A stretch of DNA of 64,000 bases from Salinicoccus sp. YB14-2. GTDB lineage: Bacteria > Bacillota > Bacilli > Staphylococcales > Salinicoccaceae. The notes below the pieces were generated by a model, which searched no databases, had not been told where the DNA came from, and was given only the letters and a program-made list of their open reading frames with translations. This document shows positions 38,158 through 47,858 of this stretch, in pieces. The DNA lies in NCBI RefSeq assembly GCF_001265075.1, contig NZ_LFKO01000001.1:311527-375526 (forward strand). The letters are read 5' to 3'. The translations under genes and the position numbers were made by a program. Within the stretch, counting starts at the first letter, position 1; the number at the start of each line of letters is the position of its first letter.

Positions 38158-39000
38158 CTAAAACTCTTCATATTCGATCGGATCCTGGTTGCCGATTCGT
38201 CCGTCATCTTTAGTCAATCCGTTGATCTGATCCATCTCTTCCGCAGTCAGTTCAAAATTGAAAATATCAAGATTTTCCTTCTGGTGGTTTTCACCGGCCG
38301 CTTTAGGAATCGGCACGACACCCTGCTGGATATGCCACCTTAAAATGATCTGGGCGACAGTTTTATCTTTATCTTCGGCAATCTTTCTCACGGTGTCATC
38401 ATGGACGACCGTCTGACCTCTGGATAACGGGCTCCACCCCTGGGTGATGATATCATTTCTCTGATTCCACGCATGCATTTCCTTCTGGCTGAAATAGGGA
38501 TGCAGCTCAATCTGATTCACCGTCGGCAAAACCGATGTTTCATCAATCAGACGTTCGATATGTTCAGGTAGAAAGTTCGATACACCGATGGATTTAACGT
38601 AACCCTGCTCTTTCGCTTCGATCAAAGCGCGCCATGCTTCCACATACATATCCTGTTTCGGATTCGGCCAGTGAAGCAGTATCAGATCAAAATAGTCCAG
38701 CTGCATTCTGAATAAGGATTCCTCCACCGCCTGAATCGCTTCATCATAGTCGTAAATTGAACCCCGCAGTTTAGTCGTCACATACAACTCATCTCTTTCT
38801 ATGCCGCTCCTCCTGATGCCTTCCGCCACCGAACCTTCATTATCATATTTCATCGCCGTATCAATTAATCTGTAACCGTTGTTTATGGCATTTTTAATTG
38901 ATTCTGTACCGGATTCACCTTTCATATAAACGGTGCCATAACCGATTACAGGGATGGATCCGCCATCATTCAAAGTAAACCTGCCCACTTCATTTGCCAT
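38158..39000 (-). CDS. Aldo/keto reductase
   Basis: A 280-residue NADPH-dependent reductase of the AKR5-like group (2,5-diketogluconate reductase/YvgN type). The catalytic tetrad can be read as Asp in LIDTAMKYDNE, Tyr in the same block, Lys in VTTKLRGS and His in ILLHWPNP. IPKAAGENHQKENL is the cofactor loop. The ATG at 39000 is chosen with AGGTG upstream. Confidence 0.93.
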   Translation of the reverse strand: MANEVGRFTLNDGGSIPVIGYGTVYMKGESGTESIKNAINNGYRLIDTAMKYDNEGSVAEGIRRSGIERDELYVTTKLRGSIYDYDEAIQAVEESLFRMQLDYFDLILLHWPNPKQDMYVEAWRALIEAKEQGYVKSIGVSNFLPEHIERLIDETSVLPTVNQIELHPYFSQKEMHAWNQRNDIITQGWSPLSRGQTVVHDDTVRKIAEDKDKTVAQIILRWHIQQGVVPIPKAAGENHQKENLDIFNFELTAEEMDQINGLTKDDGRIGNQDPIEYEEF

Positions 39001-39071
39001 TTCAATCACCTTTTTTTATATGTCTTATCCGTCTCTACCTCTTTCCTCTACATATAAAACTCCAAAAAATA

Positions 39072-39109
39072 AAAACCATCCCCTGCCTGAAGGACAGAAG
39101 ATGGGATTT
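39072..39109 (-). terminator. Terminator of the RND operon
   Basis: CCATCTTCTG pairs with CAGGGGATGG (two G-U pairs) and is followed by TTTTTA on the minus strand. Confidence 0.65.
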
Positions 39110-39110
39110 A

Positions 39111-42100
39111 TCAGTTCTTGTATTTTATTTTATAGTAGATCATATACAGGCTTGGTGTCACAATCAGTGACAGCAGCGATGAAAATGCGATTCCGGCAAT
39201 GATCGTCACCGCAAGCGGTTCGAATAGTGCGTCTCCGCCGAGCGCAACCGGCAGCAGTGCGATGATTGTCGTGATAGTTGTCAGGATGATCGGTCTCAGC
39301 CTTGCACGGCCGCTCTCGATGATCGCTTCATTGATGTCGATATTGTTCTCTTTTCTTCTCTGCTCGATGAAATCGATCAGTACAACCGCATTTCTGACGA
39401 CGATTCCGGCAAGGGACACCATCCCCATGACTCCCATGAATGACAGAGGTGTCTGGGTGACGAACAGGCCGATGAAGCCGCCGCTGATTGACAGGAAGAT
39501 GCTGAATACGATGAGTAATGGCAGTACCAGTGAATTGAATTCAAATGCGATGACAAGATACACAAGCACTACGATTACTGCGAACAGCACCCCGATTTCG
39601 ATGAAGAAGTCCGTCTGATCCGTCGCTTCACCGCCGACGATGCTTTCAGTGCTGTCGTCAATATCTGAAGACAGGCCGTCCATGATTTCTTCGACTTTTT
39701 CTTCTTCAAGGTTATACACTTCTGCTGCAACCTGACGATCGCCGTCATCATGGGCAATCGCCTGATATGCATTCGTTTCCTCAAGGTTCACGAAGTCATC
39801 CAACGGGAATGTTTCCGGCGCCTCTCCGGAAAACTTGATGATTTCTATATCTTCGATATTGTATTCATCAGCATACTTCATATTGGACTGGATCTGCTCA
39901 TCGTCGACGATGATTTCCTGGACAGGGATGCCCTGGCCGATCAGGTTCAGTTCATTCTTCACCTGCGAGACGGATAATTCCGCATCTTCAAGTGCCGATT
40001 CATCAATGGAGTAGTTGACCGTCTCGACCGGCTGTCCGAGGTTCGATGTCACGATTGCACCTTCGTCCTCCAGTGCACCCCGGACGGTGTCGAGGTCCTG
40101 TTCCAATATATCCAGATCATCATTAGAAAGATCAAGAGTGACAGGTGCACCTTCCGGTGGCCCCTGGACGATCGTATCCATGAATATTTTCGCTTCCGGG
40201 AACTCTTCCCTCAAGTCTTCTTCATAAGTCTCGATGACCTCAGAAACACTCATCTGTTCTTTGTCGATGAAGAGCGCAAGTTGTGCCGTATGTGAACCCG
40301 TCTGATCCAGGGAGGCGCCGAACAGGTTCGGCAGGCCTTCACCGGTGAACAATGTCGCCCCTTCAAGATTGTCTACCGTGTCATTCAGATAATCGACGAT
40401 TTCATTTGCACGGTCGTGCGTCTCTTCGATTGTCTGTCCATTATCATAGATGATATCCACCGTGACTTCGGAACGGTCCGCTTCCGGGAAGAACTCGAAA
40501 GGTGTGAACCTGAAAAGTCCAAGTGACAGAAGCGCGATGACCAGCACGATGCTGAAAGTGATGACCGGTCTCTTGATGAATTTCGGTACCAATTTATCTG
40601 CATACCAGTTTGAAACTTTGGTGAACGTCTTACCAAATATACCTGCATCCTGCGGCACTTTCTTAGTACCGACCAGATATCTGATTGCAGGGACCAGGAA
40701 GATTGCGAGTACCGTTGAAACGATCATCGTCGTAATCAGAATGCTCGGCAGTGCACTGATGAAATCTCCGTTCGCTCCGGATAGGAATAGGAGCGGCGAG
40801 AATGCAAGCACGATGGCGATAGTCGATGCGATGACGGAAGGTGCCACTTCCCTGACACCGTTATACATCGCATCCAGCCTACTGTCACCGGCGACAAGCC
40901 TCCGCTCGATATTGTCATTGACGACGATCGAGTCGTCGACCAGAATACCGAGTGCGATGATCAGCCCGATGATTGAGATCTGGTTCAGATCGACACCCAG
41001 CCACGGCAGCGGAATCAGCCCGATGAGTATGGACAGCACCACTGTGATCATGACGGCCGCTGAACCGATGAATGACAGTCCGAGCGATGTACCGATGATG
41101 ACCGCTACGAGCGCGATCAATAATGAAACGTACAGTCCGGTGAATATGTCTTCGACGTTTTCACGTTCTGATGAAATGACAGATACTTCAATGTTATCGG
41201 CAAACTGATCGGTGTGCTGTTCCACAACAGCTTCGACATTTTCCGAAGTCGAAGGCACATCTTCACCCGGACTCAGGAATACCGTGAATGCGACACCCTC
41301 TTCGCCCATATGCTCGATGATGTCTTCCCTTTCTTCAGGGACGAGTTCAATTTCAGCAATGTTGGTGAGCGGCGTGTCATCATCACCCACTCTGATGTTT
41401 TCAAAAGTTTCGAGCGGTGCTGTGTCCTGGAAGCTGAGTCTGATGCTTTCAGTATCTTCTTCCTGTGTACCGAGCACAACAGGATTGAAAGACTGGTCGA
41501 TTTCCTGAATGATCTGATCCGGAGTAATCTGGTTATCTTCCAGTGTCTCACGGTCAAGGTTGATATTGACCGTCTGGTCGTCATAACCCTGGACGGTCAC
41601 ATTATTGACGCCTTCCATCTGCGTAACATCAAGAGCAAGATCATCCACCTGGCTCTTAAGATCTTCGAGTCCTTCTCCGTTTTCACTCTGGAATATGTAA
41701 CTCAGCAGCGGAAATGCGTTGCTCACACTGTCCACCTGCGGCTGGGCTGCATTTTCAGGCAGATTCCCTGAAACCTGGCTGACCAGATTATTAATGTCAT
41801 TCTCCACCTGGTCGGGTTCTGCGCCATCCGAAAGTTCCAGCGTGACGACTGAAATATCATCCTGTGATACCGACGATACATTTTCTATACCTTCAATTCC
41901 GAATATATCACTTTCAATCACGTTGGTGATACTGGTTTCAACATCCGCTCTGTCGGCTCCCGGCCACGGAGTCGTGATGTTGATGATGTTCACTTCAACC
42001 TCGGGTATCTCTCTGTTTTCAATGGTTAAAAATGTATAAACACCTGTTAATGCAATGGTGAGCACTAAAATGACAAGCAAAAGGCTGCGTTTCATTAAAA

Positions 42101-42119
42101 TTTCAAATATATCTTTCAC
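39111..42119 (-). CDS. RND family efflux permease (AcrB/SwrC-like)
   Basis: A 1002-residue proton-driven exporter with the RND plan of twelve membrane helices and two large extracytoplasmic loops (about 35-330 and 545-820). The proton-relay Asp pair is present in LGILVDDSIVVNDNIERR of TM4. No membrane fusion protein or outer channel adjoins, as expected for a monoderm; the closest characterised relative in type is SwrC, involved in surfactin resistance. The GTG start follows GGAG by 8 bases. It is the last gene of the nitroreductase operon. Confidence 0.93.
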   Translation of the reverse strand: MKDIFEILMKRSLLLVILVLTIALTGVYTFLTIENREIPEVEVNIINITTPWPGADRADVETSITNVIESDIFGIEGIENVSSVSQDDISVVTLELSDGAEPDQVENDINNLVSQVSGNLPENAAQPQVDSVSNAFPLLSYIFQSENGEGLEDLKSQVDDLALDVTQMEGVNNVTVQGYDDQTVNINLDRETLEDNQITPDQIIQEIDQSFNPVVLGTQEEDTESIRLSFQDTAPLETFENIRVGDDDTPLTNIAEIELVPEEREDIIEHMGEEGVAFTVFLSPGEDVPSTSENVEAVVEQHTDQFADNIEVSVISSERENVEDIFTGLYVSLLIALVAVIIGTSLGLSFIGSAAVMITVVLSILIGLIPLPWLGVDLNQISIIGLIIALGILVDDSIVVNDNIERRLVAGDSRLDAMYNGVREVAPSVIASTIAIVLAFSPLLFLSGANGDFISALPSILITTMIVSTVLAIFLVPAIRYLVGTKKVPQDAGIFGKTFTKVSNWYADKLVPKFIKRPVITFSIVLVIALLSLGLFRFTPFEFFPEADRSEVTVDIIYDNGQTIEETHDRANEIVDYLNDTVDNLEGATLFTGEGLPNLFGASLDQTGSHTAQLALFIDKEQMSVSEVIETYEEDLREEFPEAKIFMDTIVQGPPEGAPVTLDLSNDDLDILEQDLDTVRGALEDEGAIVTSNLGQPVETVNYSIDESALEDAELSVSQVKNELNLIGQGIPVQEIIVDDEQIQSNMKYADEYNIEDIEIIKFSGEAPETFPLDDFVNLEETNAYQAIAHDDGDRQVAAEVYNLEEEKVEEIMDGLSSDIDDSTESIVGGEATDQTDFFIEIGVLFAVIVVLVYLVIAFEFNSLVLPLLIVFSIFLSISGGFIGLFVTQTPLSFMGVMGMVSLAGIVVRNAVVLIDFIEQRRKENNIDINEAIIESGRARLRPIILTTITTIIALLPVALGGDALFEPLAVTIIAGIAFSSLLSLIVTPSLYMIYYKIKYKN

Positions 42120-42138
42120 TTTCTAATCTCCGATTCCT

Positions 42139-42297
42139 TTAAAGTTCAGCTGTATAACTCATATACAGGCCGACGATGAATAATAGTGCCACACCAATAT
42201 ATGAGGGTATGATCCAAAACTCCGGAATAATCGTCATCGTTCCGAACATCAATAAAGTACCTGTAAAGAATAAAACTACTGCTAAAACTTTCCTCAT
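42139..42297 (-). CDS. Small two-helix membrane protein, 52 residues, coupled to nitroreductase
   Basis: The start codon at 42297 shares ATGA with the nitroreductase stop, so translation is coupled. The product starts MRKVLAVVLFFTGTLLMFGT and has two hydrophobic helices split by PEFWIIPSY, ending YMSYTAEL. The RND start lies 20 bases downstream. The position between two genes of one operon supports a real gene; the role is unknown, possibly an RND accessory peptide like AcrZ. Confidence 0.72.
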   Translation of the reverse strand: MRKVLAVVLFFTGTLLMFGTMTIIPEFWIIPSYIGVALLFIVGLYMSYTAEL

Positions 42298-42887
42298 TGT
42301 TCAGATTCACCAGTAATCCATTCCGTTTTTTCCTGAATCGGGATTCTATTGACTTTGACATCTTTTCTCATATCAGACTCACCTAAAAATACAGCGCCTA
42401 AAATCTCTTCGTCCTGACGGAGGTTGAAGAAGTCTTTGACAGGTTCCGCCTGATAGGCAGGACCGCTCTTCCAGATCGCTCCGATACCCTTACTGTGGGC
42501 TTCAAGCAGCATATTCTGGGTGGCTGCTGCCACTGCACATACATCTTCAGTGTAAATCGCTTTTTTATTATCCAAATCTCTGGACAACACTACCATGATT
42601 ATGGTCGGTGCAAGGAGTGGTTTTGCTGCAACTTTCATGATGCGCTTCTCGGCATCCGGCGAGTCAGGGTCATCTGCTTTCGCAACTGCCCATTTTCTCA
42701 TAACGTCAGACAGCTGTTTTCTGCCTTCACCTTCCACTACGAAAAATTTCCAAGGTTCTGTAAAATAATGATTGGGCGCCCATGTCGCCGCTTCAATCAG
42801 ACTTTCAACAGTTTCTCTATCCAGAGGTGCTGTATCTTTAAAAATCTTCACACTCCGTCTTGTTCTGATCGCATCTGAAACATTCAT
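42294..42887 (-). CDS. Nitroreductase family protein
   Basis: A 197-residue FMN-dependent oxidoreductase. Family marks are IRTRRSVKIFKD at the N-terminus (FMN phosphate contacts), AATWAPNHYFTEPWKF, and the C-terminal FLGESD. Homologues reduce quinones and nitro compounds with NAD(P)H. It heads an operon with a small membrane protein and the RND exporter, consistent with a detoxification unit. Confidence 0.92.
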   Translation of the reverse strand: MNVSDAIRTRRSVKIFKDTAPLDRETVESLIEAATWAPNHYFTEPWKFFVVEGEGRKQLSDVMRKWAVAKADDPDSPDAEKRIMKVAAKPLLAPTIIMVVLSRDLDNKKAIYTEDVCAVAAATQNMLLEAHSKGIGAIWKSGPAYQAEPVKDFFNLRQDEEILGAVFLGESDMRKDVKVNRIPIQEKTEWITGESEQ

Positions 42888-43034
42888 ATTATCTCTCCTA
42901 TGATGATTATCATCTTTCCATTTTACTCAAGTACATAATCAATCACAACATATATTATTCAAATATCATATTATTGCTATAATATAAAAACTTGGCTAAA
43001 CTATCCATATCATATGACGAAAGAAGGATATCCA

Positions 43035-43952
43035 GTGTACTTCCTCATCCTGTTAGGTATTTTAGGTGGAATGGCTATACCATTACAGACTTCCACCAAT
43101 GCAGAATTCTCAAGGTTTTCCGGAGCCGTCTTCATCACTTCATTCTATTCATTTCTGGTTGGGACGACCGCCCTATTTTTTGTCAATTTATTTTTAAATG
43201 CTGAAAAATTTTCATTGGCATTTTTTGGTGCCCAGGAATACTCATACATATGGTTCGCCGGCGGGCTGATGGGCGTCATCTTTCTGACCGCCAACATACT
43301 GCTGCTGCCAAGAATCGGTGCCGCATTAACAGTGATAGTGACCGTGACCGGACAAATGATCATCGGCATCATGATTGATACTTTCGGCTGGTTTGAAGCC
43401 GCACCGCAACCGCTCCACCCGATGCACATTACCGGTGTTCTGTTCCTGATTATCGGAATCATCTATATGAATGCGAATAAAAATCTCGCAGTCGGACGCA
43501 CGCATTCCAAAGCATGGGTGCTTCTCGGATTATTTACCGGCATGGTGCCACCGATGCAGACTGCAATTAACAGTGCACTCAGTCAGGAAACCGGTTCGGC
43601 AATATTCGCAACATTCATATCATTTTTAATCGGAGCAGTCTCTTTGTTCTTCATAGCGCTCGTCGTTCATAGAAGATTATCTTTCAAGTTCAAAGCTGAA
43701 GGCGCCACCCTTAAACCATGGCTCTTTTCAGGCGGGGTACTCGGAGCTGTATATGTCGGGATGAACATTCTCCTGATGCCGCATTTAGGTGTGACACTGA
43801 CGATGATGGCAGCAATTTTCGGCCAGATCATCATGGGTCTTTTGATCGATCACTTCGGATTATTCAAATTGCCGAAGCAGCCCATCGACAGTAGGCGGAT
43901 CATTGCTGTGGCCGTTATTGTGTGCGGGATATTAGTTCTGCAAATCTACTGA
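43035..43952 (+). CDS. DMT family transporter of the DUF606/YdcZ type
   Basis: A membrane protein of about 305 residues with ten hydrophobic segments formed by two homologous halves: FLILLGILGGMAIPLQTSTNA near the start repeats as VLLGLFTGMVPPMQTAINSAL in the middle, and each is followed by a GxxLGxxY/F-type helix. The GTG at 43035 is preferred because AAGGA lies 6 bases upstream, whereas the ATG at 43014 has no ribosome site. The transported compound is unknown. Confidence 0.88.
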   Translation: MYFLILLGILGGMAIPLQTSTNAEFSRFSGAVFITSFYSFLVGTTALFFVNLFLNAEKFSLAFFGAQEYSYIWFAGGLMGVIFLTANILLLPRIGAALTVIVTVTGQMIIGIMIDTFGWFEAAPQPLHPMHITGVLFLIIGIIYMNANKNLAVGRTHSKAWVLLGLFTGMVPPMQTAINSALSQETGSAIFATFISFLIGAVSLFFIALVVHRRLSFKFKAEGATLKPWLFSGGVLGAVYVGMNILLMPHLGVTLTMMAAIFGQIIMGLLIDHFGLFKLPKQPIDSRRIIAVAVIVCGILVLQIY

Positions 43953-44209
43953 ATATTAAAATTTTGTGATAAGTTTTATTTTTTATTTATGTGTTCCGTT
44001 CTCCATCGGTCAAACCAGCCCTCACTTGGCCGGTAGAACGCCACAGGAGATTTATTTTGAAATTAGAAAAAGTTCAGCGACCCATGTAATAAGACTAATT
44101 CCATTCCAGGGCTTATCAATATTTCATTATTTATAAATATATCTATCTGGTAAAATAATATCATCATCCAGTTTACTTCCATGCGAATAACATGGAAGGA
44201 GGTGACATC
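43953..44209. other. Intergenic region holding the toxin promoter and 5' leader
   Basis: A TAAAAT -10-like element at 44151-44156 precedes a leader of about 50 bases. CTTCCATG (44176-44183) pairs with CATGGAAG (44191-44198), abutting the toxin ribosome site AGGAGG, as in the upstream helix of Fst-type toxin mRNAs. No ORF is supported in 43953-44150. Confidence 0.55.
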
Positions 44210-44305
44210 ATGATCAGCTTGCTATTTGAAGTTTTTATCGCACCAATTGCTATCAGTGTGATACTCATATTGTTCAAATATTGGTTGGATAATAATGAGG
44301 AATAA
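44210..44305 (+). CDS. Fst/PepA1-family type I toxin, 31 residues
   Basis: A short peptide with a strong AGGAGG ribosome site: MISLLFEVFIAPI at the start, one membrane helix, then the WLD motif and a charged tail ending NNEE. The pattern of an Ala-Pro within the helix followed by a WLD or WLS end is the signature of Fst and staphylococcal PepA1 membrane toxins. It would insert in the membrane and damage it. The locus also has a convergent antisense RNA gene, a shared hairpin and a 20-base direct repeat, all as in the par addiction module of pAD1. Confidence 0.85.
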   Translation: MISLLFEVFIAPIAISVILILFKYWLDNNEE

Positions 44306-44327
44306 CTGGATGAATCCAATACACCAT

Positions 44328-44395
44328 TAAAAACCCCCTAATCTATCCCAGTAGATTAGGGGGTTCAGTATTTCATGATTAACTTGCTATTTATT
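44328..44395 (-). ncRNA. Antisense antitoxin RNA (RNA II-like) of the Fst-type module
   Basis: A minus-strand promoter (TTTACA at 44425-44430, TATAAT at 44402-44407, 17-base spacer) should start transcription near 44395 and end at the hairpin plus T-run at about 44328, giving an RNA of about 68 nt, close to the size of RNA II of par. It contains the complement of 44373-44392, which matches the toxin start region 44208-44227 at 18 of 20 bases, so it can pair across the toxin start codon. Confidence 0.8.
44332..44365 (-). terminator. Shared hairpin terminator of the toxin-antitoxin module
   Basis: A perfect 14-bp stem, AACCCCCTAATCTA with TAGATTAGGGGGTT. The T-run follows on the minus strand; the toxin transcript probably also ends here. 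Confidence 0.88.
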
Positions 44396-44401
44396 AATTA
44401 A

Positions 44402-44430
44402 ATTATATCAATACCTATTAAGATTGTAAA
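44402..44430 (-). promoter_or_regulatory. Promoter of the antitoxin RNA
   Basis: TTTACA and TATAAT on the minus strand with a 17-base spacer; a near-consensus, probably constitutive sigma-A promoter, as expected for an antitoxin RNA. Confidence 0.8.
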
Positions 44431-44548
44431 GGAAATACACCATTACGTGGTGTAAAAATATTTCCGCTAAATAACTTTCACCGGTCTGCAATAATATTGC
44501 CGGACCATTTTCACGTTCAAAGATTTTAAGTTCCCGATTCAATTTCAT
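44408..44548 (-). CDS. Possible small ORF upstream of the antitoxin RNA
   Basis: A 46-codon frame, or 44 codons from a TTG at 44542 that lies 6 bases after GAGGTG. The product would contain NRELKIFERENGPAILLQTG and a hydrophobic end, and reads like protein rather than random sequence. It overlaps the antitoxin -35 box. No family recognised and no terminator of its own; it may be a chance frame. Confidence 0.35.
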   Translation of the reverse strand: MKLNRELKIFERENGPAILLQTGESYLAEIFLHHVMVYFLYNLNRY

Positions 44549-44647
44549 CACCTCTGCACTTTCTGTCAGATCACCCCTAAACACGAAAGTTCTATTGTAA
44601 ATTTATATTGAAAACGTTATTTTGATGAATGTTACTTGAATTGTCAT

Positions 44648-44675
44648 TTGAAAAGTTCGTGTTTTATGATATGAT
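44648..44675 (+). promoter_or_regulatory. Promoter of the xpt-pbuX operon
   Basis: TTGAAA and TATGAT are 16 bases apart, about 20 bases before the riboswitch aptamer. Confidence 0.6.
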
Positions 44676-44696
44676 AATTTCATTAAAATTAAACAA

Positions 44697-44766
44697 CACT
44701 CATATAATAGCAGGGATATGGCCTGCGAGTTTCTACCGGATACCTTAAATATTCCGACTATGGGTG
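44697..44766 (+). ncRNA. Purine (guanine-class) riboswitch aptamer
   Basis: The sequence follows the purine aptamer consensus closely: CACTCATATAATAGC for P1 and J1/2, GGATATGGCCTGCGAGTTTC for P2 and J2/3, then CCGG-TACC-TAAAT and CCGACTATGGGTG closing P1. The specificity base in CCGACTA is C, as in guanine/hypoxanthine binders; adenine riboswitches have U. It controls xpt-pbuX by premature termination at the hairpin downstream. Confidence 0.95.
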
Positions 44767-44796
44767 GGTAACTGCCGTGGTCTCTGTATTTCATAT

Positions 44797-45450
<654 letters not shown>

Positions 45451-45451
<1 letters not shown>

Positions 45452-46776
45452 TGCAGTTATCCAAGGCAAAACAGCTGTCACTCGGTTTCCAGCACGTTTT
45501 GGCGATGTATGCAGGTGCTGTTGTGGTTCCTCTCATTGTCGGTAACGCAATCGGACTGACTGCGGCGCAGCTTACATATCTGATCGCCATCGACATCATG
45601 ATGTGCGGTGTCGCAACAATACTGCAAGTCTGGAAAAAGAAATTTTCAGGGATAGGCCTGCCTGTAGTACTCGGTTGTACATTCACAGCTGTGGGTCCGA
45701 TGATTGCCATTGGCAATACGTACGGCATACCTGCAATTTATGGCTCAATTTTAGTCTCAGGTCTCTTCGTACTGCTGATTGCCACATTTTTCAGTAAGAT
45801 CGTTAAACTCTTCCCGCCGGTCGTAACCGGAACGGTGATCACAATAATAGGAATCACTTTAGTCCCTGTTGCAATGAACGATATCGCAGGCGGTCAGGGC
45901 AGCGAAGACTACGGTTCGATGATCAATCTCGCACTCGGCTTTGGGACACTCGCCGTCATATTGGTTTTATTCAGATTCGGCAAAGGATTCATGAAATCCA
46001 TCGCGATATTGTCCGGCATTATCATCGGCACGATCGCTGCCTCGTTTATGGGCATGGTCGATTTCAGCGCTGTCGGAGATGCTTCATGGCTCCATCTGCC
46101 ACAGGTGTTCTACTTCGGCACACCTGAATTCCATCTGGTCCCGATATTGACGATGATGCTCGTCGTCACAGTCGGACTGATAGAAGCGACAGGCGTCTAC
46201 TTCGCACTCGGTGATATTACCGAGCGTGAAGTGAACAGCAGCGACTTGAAGAGAGGTTACCGTGCAGAAGGCATCGCAATCATTTTAGGCGGACTGTTCA
46301 ACGCTTTCCCATACACGACCTATTCACAGAATGTCGGTCTGATCCAGCTGTCCGGAGTAAAGAGCAACCAGATTATCTATATCGCAGGTAGTATGCTGAT
46401 TCTGCTCGGTCTTGTACCCAAAATCGGGGCAATCACCATTGCCATCCCCACTTCCGTCCTCGGCGGTGCGATGCTCGCGATGTTCGGAATGGTGATTGCT
46501 TACGGCATCAAAATGCTCAGCCGTGTCGATTTCTCAGACCAGAGGAACTTGATGATCATGGCAGTCTCCATAGGCATGGGACTCGGCGTGACAGTCGTCC
46601 CTGAAATGTTTGCGATCGTTCCGGAAAGCATCCAGGTCGTGACAGAAAGCGGGATCGTCATGGGCAGCCTGACTGCCATCATACTCAACTTCGTATATCA
46701 TATCGGTGATATGAGCTACCTGAAATCAAAGAATAATGATGAAACGTCACTGAGGAAAGAGCATGTGACGGAATAG
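45451..46776 (+). CDS. pbuX: Xanthine permease (NCS2 family)
   Basis: A 441-residue purine transporter with about fourteen membrane segments. The NCS2 signature region SQNVGLIQLSGVKS is present, as is the acidic substrate-site helix VTVGLIEATGVYFALGD. Imports xanthine for Xpt. Translationally coupled to xpt. Confidence 0.96.
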
Positions 46777-46790
46777 AAAAACGGCTGCAG

Positions 46791-46818
46791 ACCAATTTCA
46801 GGTTTGCAGCCTTTTTTT
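46791..46818 (+). terminator. Terminator of the xpt-pbuX operon
   Basis: GGCTGCA and TGCAGCC pair and are followed by seven T. Confidence 0.88.
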
Positions 46819-46830
46819 AAGCAATGCATT

Positions 46831-47672
46831 CTACTGTTTAAAAATATCAATGTCCAAATCACGTAAAATATCGATTGCTTCTTCAACCGGCAGCTTTGGC
46901 AATTGAAATTTATCATCAATGACTTCTCTGATTTCTTAAACACTTCCCAATATGTGTTTCTCCACTTCACCGCTCTCGTATTGTAAGTTGAGCACGTTAT
47001 TGACGAGTGACAATGAGCGATTTTTATCCAACTGCCAGATCTGGCATCTGAGTGAGCTCGTAAAAGTGTTGTTCGCACGGAAATAGTCTTTGATTGCAGG
47101 CTGGAAATCATCGAACTCATAAAATATTCTCGTGTCAAATTCCCATATCATCGGTTTGTTATTGGCATAGTGGTAATATTTATATGTCCCCTCTTCTTCA
47201 TCCGCACGCAGCATCACTTCGATATTTCCAAACTTCGATACATTGGTTGGATCGGTTTCCAGATGGACCGGTTCGAAAAACGGCGATCCGTTCCCCACAT
47301 CCACATACACTTCTTCATCAGAACCAGGCACCTTTACAAGAAGTGCAACATACCCGCCGCCAAGAAATGCATAGCGGCTTGTAAAACCGAGTGTACTCAA
47401 TAAATCATGAAAACTGCTGTTCAGCACATAACATGTCCCACCGATATTTTTTTATAAAGCCCGTCGACGAACCTCTCCGTGTCCTGAGGCAAATAATCAT
47501 TTAGATGGTACTCCTGAAATTGTAAAAATGTGCTGATATTTTCAAAGGGAATCCGGTTTAAGTGAGCAGTAGTCAGCTCAGTCAAAGACGCGAGCGTCGG
47601 CTCTTTTTCAATCATGCCAAGATATGCCATATAGTCATCTTTCCATTTTGGCTGACCTTGTTGTTTCATCAT
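46831..47672 (-). pseudogene. Arylamine N-acetyltransferase, frameshifted and interrupted by a stop codon
   Basis: The ATG (AAGGAGG upstream) opens a NAT-family protein: AHLNRIPFENIS, then FVDGLYKK. There the frame is lost in a run of seven A (plus-strand T-run near 47447-47453). One base back it reads NIGGTCYVLNSSFH, containing the catalytic Cys. The frame continues through YVDVGNG to KHILGSV, meets TAA at about 46933, and continues in frame as EIREVIDDKFQLPKLPVEEA to the TAG at 46831. The usual catalytic His position reads Tyr (GGGYVALLV). Inactivation seems likely. Confidence 0.82.
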
Positions 47673-47858
47673 TTTCCCTCCTTATTTCTATAGTTTGTTC
47701 AAGTGTAAAATGTCATTCATTTATATACATCCATCAGCGGTTTAAATTACAGCTGCACAAAAAGTCGCAGATTATTTTACTCTCTTTCATACCAATATAT
47801 AATAAAATCCCCGCCGGACAACACTTAAGGCACCGACAGGGTATATTATTCTGCATTT

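Larger units (their letters stand above)
44208..44392. repeat. Direct repeat of 20 bases (44208-44227 and 44373-44392) linking toxin and antitoxin RNA
   Basis: TCATGATCAGCTTGCTATTT recurs as TCATGATTAACTTGCTATTT. Because the second copy is transcribed in the opposite direction, the antitoxin RNA can base-pair with the toxin start codon region: 18 Watson-Crick pairs, one G-U and one mismatch. Confidence 0.9.

Noticed and set aside
40450-41208. 252-codon open frame on the plus strand
   Set aside because: Antisense to the RND exporter gene; low-complexity Ser/Thr/Ile content, no ribosome site, no recognisable domain.
42146-42361. 71-codon minus-strand frame between nitroreductase and RND genes
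   Set aside because: Out of frame with the 52-residue coupled small membrane protein, which has the better start and hydrophobic pattern.
46716-47138. 140-codon minus-strand frame overlapping the N-acetyltransferase region
   Set aside because: It is the other frame of the NAT pseudogene; protein similarity lies in the broken frame instead.
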